Shown here: positions 59,407 to 64,000 of the stretch, piece by piece
Numbering within the stretch: the stretch's first letter is position 1
Layout of the letters: the number at the start of each line of letters is the position of its first letter
Assembly (NCBI GenBank): GCA_020747015.1
Contig: JAGTJM010000026.1
Span: 124,001 to 188,000 of the forward strand
Origin: Pyrenochaeta sp. MPI-SDFR-AT-0127
Taxonomy: Eukaryota; Ascomycota; Dothideomycetes; Pleosporales; Cucurbitariaceae
DNA length: 64,000 bases
Direction: 5' to 3'
Notes under the pieces: generated by a model
Told to the model about the DNA's origin: nothing
Databases searched by the model: none
The model's input: only the letters and a program-made list of their open reading frames with translations
Position numbers and translations under genes: made by a program

Positions 59407-59833
59407 ATGGCCGGCATACCCCCCTCCCCACTCTTCTTCAAACAACCCGTGCGCTACCTCAAGTGGGCATCTATCAACAAGCCTGCATACTTCTATTCGA
59501 TAGTTATCGGCTGCGCTGGTCCTATAATGATGGTTACGGTACCGCCGATTCGGAGATATCTGGGCGCTGAACCGATTCCTAAGATTCCTATGACTTATCC
59601 AGGTACGTTGCACACGATACTCAAAGAATAAAATGAAAGAGATCAAAGAAAAGACAAGGTTGGGCAAAAATGGGGTAGAAAATTGTATTATTGGAAATAG
59701 AAATGAAGTGCATGGAAGAAGAGGACCGATATTTGGAGACACGAGGAGAAGAGAGGGTATGATAGTGCAATACTGACTGATTGCAGTACCAAAAGGACCA
59801 CGACCGAGGCCGACCGGTTTTGATGACGAGTAG
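59407..59833 (+). CDS. NADH:ubiquinone oxidoreductase 9.5 kDa subunit
   Basis: Two exons (59407-59602 and 59787-59833) give 80 aa. The 184-bp intron ends with a CTGAC branch site and TTGCAG and joins PMTYP to VPKGPRPRPTGFDDE in frame. The protein begins MAGIPPSPLFFKQPVRYLKWASINKP and has one membrane helix (FYSIVIGCAGPIMMVTV) followed by PPIRRYLG. This matches the fungal 9.5-kDa accessory subunit of respiratory complex I as I recall it from Neurospora: an R-Y-x-[KR]-W-A-S motif, one helix, and a Pro-rich end. It sits in the mitochondrial inner membrane and helps assembly or stability. There is no cleavable presequence. The second exon is too short to appear as an independent frame. Confidence 0.85.
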
Positions 59834-60393
59834 ATGTGGGAAAAGGAGGGGATGGAAGATTATGAAATCGAGCGAAGTGGTGGCATGTTAGATCATTCGA
59901 AGCGGAATGCATCAGGAACCTAACGGAGGTTGCACTCACTATGTGTTGCCGTAACATTACCCAGACTACTGTACAAAGCACATTTTCATTTCGTTATTCG
60001 CATACCTTGAGTGACTTGCAATAATACTCTCTAGTATTCTTCCTATGAATGAACTGAAGGACTGGATGCTGCATGACATGAAAAGACCTGGTTGTTAACC
60101 ATTTTTAGAAGCTACAGGGACTGGGAGCCTGTCACAGCATTATCATGGTTTACTATAGTCGAAGCCGACAGTTCGAACCAGAGGTGATAGAGCACCACTG
60201 CTCTTCTGTCAAAGAGCAGTGGCCTATAGGCTGATGCCTCAGTCTCCTAATTTGGATATGACCATGAAATCTGGTTTGGCGCCTTCAGTGCGTGACATAG
60301 ACCGCATCTAATTATCAAAAATGAAGTTTGAAGCACGACAGCTAGCCTTTGCGCACACGCCTGCTCACTAATTTCACTGGCATATACTTGCTG
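59834..60393. other. Intergenic, tail-to-tail spacer with hairpin
   Basis: Between the complex I subunit gene (+) and a BTB gene (-). It contains the strong stem-loop at 60181-60240 listed separately; otherwise AT-rich and without coding frames. Confidence 0.5.
60181..60240. ncRNA. Two-part stem-loop, candidate structured RNA or terminator-like element
   Basis: The inner stem is a perfect 11-bp pairing of 60195-60205 with 60212-60222 around a six-base loop. An outer stem pairs 60181-60190 with 60231-60240 in nine of ten positions if G-T pairs are allowed. I see no known RNA family in it. It lies in the 3' spacer of two convergent genes. The structure is seen in the sequence; an RNA product is a guess. 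Confidence 0.3.
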
Positions 60394-61786
60394 TCACTCT
60401 CCGAGATCACTCTCGTCCTCATCCTCATCCACATCCTCAACACTCAAGCTACGCTCCTGGATCATCCTTGTAGTATCTAGATTCTGCCTTGCAATGTCAT
60501 TGCCCCCGGGCTTGTACTCGCGTTTTGCCGGCACAACTTTTGGCGTGGCGTTACCCTGTATCCACGGGTAGTCCTCACGCTGGAAGTCTGTACAGGTAAG
60601 GTAGTTGACAGGAAACCGATGGATGTCTAACTGGCAGTTTGATTTGAGAATCTTGTGCTGGTCGACCACGCCCTTCATGCAGTCTTTGATCTCAAGGAGG
60701 TGATTTTCCAGTACGTTGATGGCTTTTTTCGTCATGGGAAATTTAACGTGGAACTGATTGATGACCGATTTGTCCATATAGCATTCACCTGCTGTGCCGA
60801 TCTGCTTGTAGAGTTCGTAGCCACAGTCAATGCCATGCCGACCTTTCTCCATAATGAGGCGTTGGCCAACCCAGTGTCGAAAAAATGTGAGCGCCATCCA
60901 CACAAGGATGTCTTTGGCATATGCTTCTCGCTTGATGGGTAGGTCCTCGACGGGGAGGCACATAGACCCAGGGTACAGTGACATGATCCCAAGCTCGAGT
61001 GCTTTGCACTGACTGAGGAGTTTGAAATGATATTTCTCGATTAACCCACGCAGACCAGGGATTGCACGAAGGTATTCACTAATTGAGCGGTTGGATTTGA
61101 ATTTCTTCCAGCTTCCAACGAGGTGGATCATACATTCTCTGAATATCAACTCACTCCGGACTCGATACGCCATCTCGATCCATGCATGTGGCGCGCCTTG
61201 GATCGCGCGGAAAAGGTCTTGCCCGTGCTTCAAGAGGGCAACTTCGATTGGCTTTGAGATAATTCCAGTACAGCCAAGGTAGTCAGAGATCTGGAGGAGC
61301 TGGTAGCAGTCAGACAGCACAGCAGACATATCCGTGTCGTCAATGGCGAGGTCCTTGTTGTAGAATGCGTAGAAGATGGCCTCAAAATAGCCAAATGCTT
61401 TATGAGCTTGAGGGATGCGGCCATTCTCGTTGACGATGAGACCGGTACGGCCGTCGGCGCGTTCCCCAGTCGATGTGAGCTCCTACACGTGTACATGTTA
61501 GCATCAGCTGGTGAGGGTGAAAGTACACTGAAGCCCTCCAGTGTCACTTGTTACGAACCACAAGCTCCAGGCATCCGGCGGGATATTGCTCGCTTGGTAG
61601 ACGCGTAAGCTCAATCATCCAGCGAATCTTGATACCGGCATTCTTTGCACGGCTACTCAGCTTCGCAGCGTTTGGCTCGGTCAACATGTCGGCGAAGAGC
61701 GTGGAACTCCTCGCAAGAGTCCCCGAGTGGAATTTGTAACGGCGCTCGTGGCCGAGAATAACTTCAACATCTTCTGCTTGGTTCAT
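60394..61786 (-). CDS. BTB/POZ-like domain protein
   Basis: Two exons, about 437 aa: 61786-61562 (provisional end) and 61482-60394. The N-terminus has the fungal BTB-like pattern EDVEVILGHERRYKFHSGTLARSSTLFADML, then KLSSRAKNAGIKIRW. The second exon continues NENGRIPQAHKAFGYFEAIFYAFYNKDLAIDD and the helix YQLLQISDYLGC, typical of a family expanded in Dothideomycetes. The C-terminus is acidic (DVDEDEDESDLGE). The acceptor at 61483 is clear and requires a phase-0 donor, but the only phase-0 donors nearby are weak (GTGGTT at 61561 or GTTCGT at 61558); the better-looking GTAACA at 61554 is out of phase. The exon-1 end is therefore uncertain by a few residues. Function unknown. Confidence 0.75.
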
Positions 61787-62544
61787 GTCGATGGTATGGA
61801 GTGGTTGATCAACTACGGAAGGAGTTCTGGTTTTTCAGTATAGCCGCGTGATCGAGGTGGTTAGAGGCAAAAGGTCGTAGCCAGGTAAAACAATCACTAG
61901 TAGAAGGCACTGAGGTGAGTCAGGCGACCACTTAATCAAATCGTGTGGAGACTCCACCTGGCTATCGACCGCAGTAAAAGAGACTAAGCGATTAAATGAC
62001 GTTCCAATATCGTATTACTAGTTGGCATCAAACTGCAGCAATCATAAGACTGTGGAATTATGGGGTCTTTGAAGGTCAGTATGGGACATCAAAGTCTCAC
62101 ATTAAGCATGCAGAAAACAATGAGTTGTTCCACGAGAAAAGTACCGCTGTGCCAGAGGAGACTGAGATTTATACCAGAGAGTAACAGAGATGCGCATTGA
62201 CAACACCGGCTTCCTAGAGGATCCTTAAAGCGAGCTAAGCTGACACAAGATACGTGATGAAGTATCTTCGAGAGCAGATTTGACCCAGATTAAGCAAAAA
62301 AGAGGGTTCTGGGTAACTGACAAGCAGAGTCAATGGTTAGCTACTGTCAATGCTCGTCATTTCCAGACAAATGCTCCAAAATATAGTGCAGCTCAGAAAA
62401 GCTAAGTGTGTGAGGAGAGGCAGAGAAGATACTACTTTAATAATTAGTGGCATAGTCTACTCTATGGAGAGGAATACAATGTGTACTTGGTGTCTCATGT
62501 ACCATCCATCAACCTTTACGACATATTCTCCGTCACATTAAATT
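61787..62544. other. Intergenic spacer
   Basis: Upstream region of the BTB gene and 3' flank of the RTA1-family gene. AT-rich; frames of about 60 codons only. Nothing further seen. Confidence 0.5.
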
Positions 62545-63581
62545 CTATTTCTCGACCCTGGAAACCTCAACTGGCAGGCTTCTCTTGCGTCCATACCAGT
62601 ATCTTGTGCTCTTCTGCACACTCCTCGCATCCAACGCCTCTCTAAAGCAGAATCCCGGGTGGAAAATATTCAATGCCAACACTGCGGCAACTACTACCGC
62701 ACCCTCAAGCCCGATAAAGTACTTTTGGGTCTTCATCAAGTGACCGCTCCACCCCTCACTCAGCTCTGCAACACGGTACACACATCGTGTAAAGATGCAG
62801 AGTGTCGAGAACGACAGGGCAACAAGAAAGCCCTTGAAGACCCAGGATCCGCGAAGCTTTGCATGTCGGGGATCGAGAGCAGATTCTGCCCCGAAGTGTG
62901 AGATGCGACGGTATGTGTTGAACGCAAAGTCGAGAGCGAGTATAATGAAGACCAAGAGAGTGAAAACTTGCACTGCGAGGCCTGCAATCATGACGTTGTT
63001 TCCAAACTCTGGGTCCTCGCCGGCGTGTGTCTTTGCGCTGGCAATACCTCCACCGATGGCTTGCAAGATGAGCGAGACAAAGTCGCAGGGAATGAAGATG
63101 CGAGGATATGAGAGGGGTTTGATACGCGAGTTTTCTGGGCCAAAGGTGGTGACGATTCTAGAGAGACAGAGGTAAATTCCTGCGGCGAGGAAAGCAGGGC
63201 CGATAGTGAGGCAGACGATTTGTATAAGGAATGGGTGCTTATATATGTTAGCTTCATGTTTGTGCCACATTGTTTTGATATGTCGGTGATGGAGCATGAT
63301 TCTGCATGACTTGATTGACATACCTCATGGAACAGATCATTATATGCTAGTACGCGCCCGACATATCCAATAACTTCCAAAGCACACCCAGACACCATGG
63401 CGATTGTGAAGCCCAACCATCTTTTACCCACAATCCCCTAAGCTATAAAGGCAAGCGTAGAAATGCCGAATAGTACAGTGAAGGCAATGTTTGCGGTATA
63501 GGACGGACGATAGCCCCAGTATGACCATTCGAGCTTGCAGGTCTCGTAGGTACAGGTGTCGCGCCAGTTTGGATCAGACAT
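62545..63581 (-). pseudogene. RTA1-family membrane protein gene with in-frame TAG
   Basis: Two exons (63581-63324 and 63237-62545) separated by an 86-bp GTATGT intron would code 316 residues, the usual size for RTA1-like proteins. These seven-helix membrane proteins are linked to lipid translocation and resistance to toxic compounds (RTA1 and RSB1 in yeast). Frame and motifs are continuous from MSDPNWRDTCTYETC through RWLGFTIAMVSGCALEVIGYVGR, HPFLIQIVCLTIGPAFLAAGIY, PRIFIPCDFVSLILQAIGGG and the last helices to the stop. Codon 48, between LAFIA and GIVGKRWLG, is TAG (63438-63440). Everything after it is intact. Skipping it by splicing would need a 39-bp intron that removes the first helix. Either the gene is newly broken, or the base is a sequencing error. 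A start at a later Met (IAMVSG) would lose the first membrane helix. Confidence 0.7.
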
Positions 63582-64000
63582 GGTGATTTGAGATGTATTT
63601 TACAAAACTCGTGGGCTTTTGGTAATAAATTAGGGTAAATATAGTAGGTACAAAGGTGAAAATTTGACTAGATTAAGTATCTCGTGTTTCTTTGGGGACG
63701 GAAAATAGTTCAAACGATGCACTGATAGCTTCGGCCACAGCAGAGGTGTTATCACCACAATGTCACGACCAATCCACAGTAGAGCACTCATGCGCAAACT
63801 GAAGGGTAGGATGTCAGACTTGAGGCCGTGACGAGGAAGAGATACAGGCAAAGGAAGACAGCAACTACAATATAAATACAGTTCTTCGACTTGAAGTATA
63901 CTCAGGTCCGATCAACACCTCCGCCAAGATAATTACCAACACGACTGGGCATAAACCTAAGGCAGGATTTAAGATGCTTGATGCATGAACCCGTTGTCGA
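63582..64000. other. Window edge, upstream of the RTA1-family gene
   Basis: Should hold the promoter of the RTA1-family gene. The 73-codon minus-strand frame at 63630-63851 has no supporting feature. Confidence 0.45.

Noticed and set aside
60160..60240. Possible tRNA around a GTTCGAACC motif
   Set aside because: No A box, no matching T-arm or acceptor stem on either strand; only the nearby hairpin is real.
63438..63476. A 39-bp intron that would remove the TAG in the RTA1 gene
   Set aside because: Shorter than any other intron in the window (48 bp or more), and it would delete the conserved first membrane helix.
1..64000. CRISPR arrays, bacterial operons, intact transposons or a biosynthetic cluster
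   Set aside because: No spaced direct repeats, no transposase, reverse transcriptase or backbone synthase genes; the spliced genes are those of a fungal nuclear genome.

Overview
This window is nuclear DNA of a filamentous ascomycete fungus. Most genes carry short introns of about 48-86 bp with GTATGT/GTAAGT-type donors, CTAAC/CTGAC-like branch points and AG acceptors. The gene content is fungal throughout: AAA+ protein with an N-terminal DUF7025-like region, NACHT-ankyrin protein, velvet factor, RTA1 family, VAC7, complex I 9.5 kDa subunit and a DUF4360-like secreted protein. The gene set looks most like a Dothideomycete, probably Pleosporales. That placement is inference from gene types, not from a search. 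I found 21 protein genes and no convincing tRNA, rRNA, CRISPR array or intact transposon.

Layout. 0.5-10.1 kb: an AAA+ ATPase (+), a 2EXR/F-box-like protein (-), a peroxisomal 4-coumarate-CoA-ligase-like enzyme (-) and a NACHT-like/ankyrin protein whose nucleotide-binding motifs look lost (-). 11.3-21.5 kb: a single-pass membrane protein, a homeodomain plus zinc-finger transcription factor, and VAC7 (all +). 22.5-25.7 kb: two neighbouring BTB genes (-). 28.9-38.7 kb: a clade-3-type catalase and a CTI6-like PHD protein (+), then a small conserved-looking protein and the mitochondrial NAD(P) transhydrogenase (-). 38.7-44.2 kb: a 5.5 kb stretch with no gene I can support. 44.2-46.8 kb: a secreted DUF4360 protein (+) and a highly divergent velvet-domain protein (-). 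46.8-51.9 kb: another 5 kb without a convincing gene, partly GC-rich and leader-like. 51.9-59.8 kb: a GT90/CAP10-like glycosyltransferase (+), an arginyl-tRNA synthetase with a probable dual start (+), the oligosaccharyltransferase subunit WBP1/OST48 (-) and, divergent from it, the complex I 9.5 kDa subunit (+). 60.4-63.6 kb: a third BTB protein (-) and an RTA1-family membrane protein interrupted by one in-frame TAG (-).

The genes do not form one pathway. The housekeeping genes (ArgRS, WBP1, complex I subunit, transhydrogenase, VAC7, CTI6) alternate with lineage-variable ones (BTB, 2EXR, NACHT-ankyrin, RTA1, GT90). I see no biosynthetic cluster and cannot claim a new multi-gene system. The points most worth a second look are the NACHT-ankyrin protein with a replaced P-loop, the nonsense codon in the RTA1 gene, the divergent velvet protein, and a strong 60-nt two-part hairpin at 60181-60240. 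All exon limits were set by hand from splice consensus and reading frame, without transcript data.
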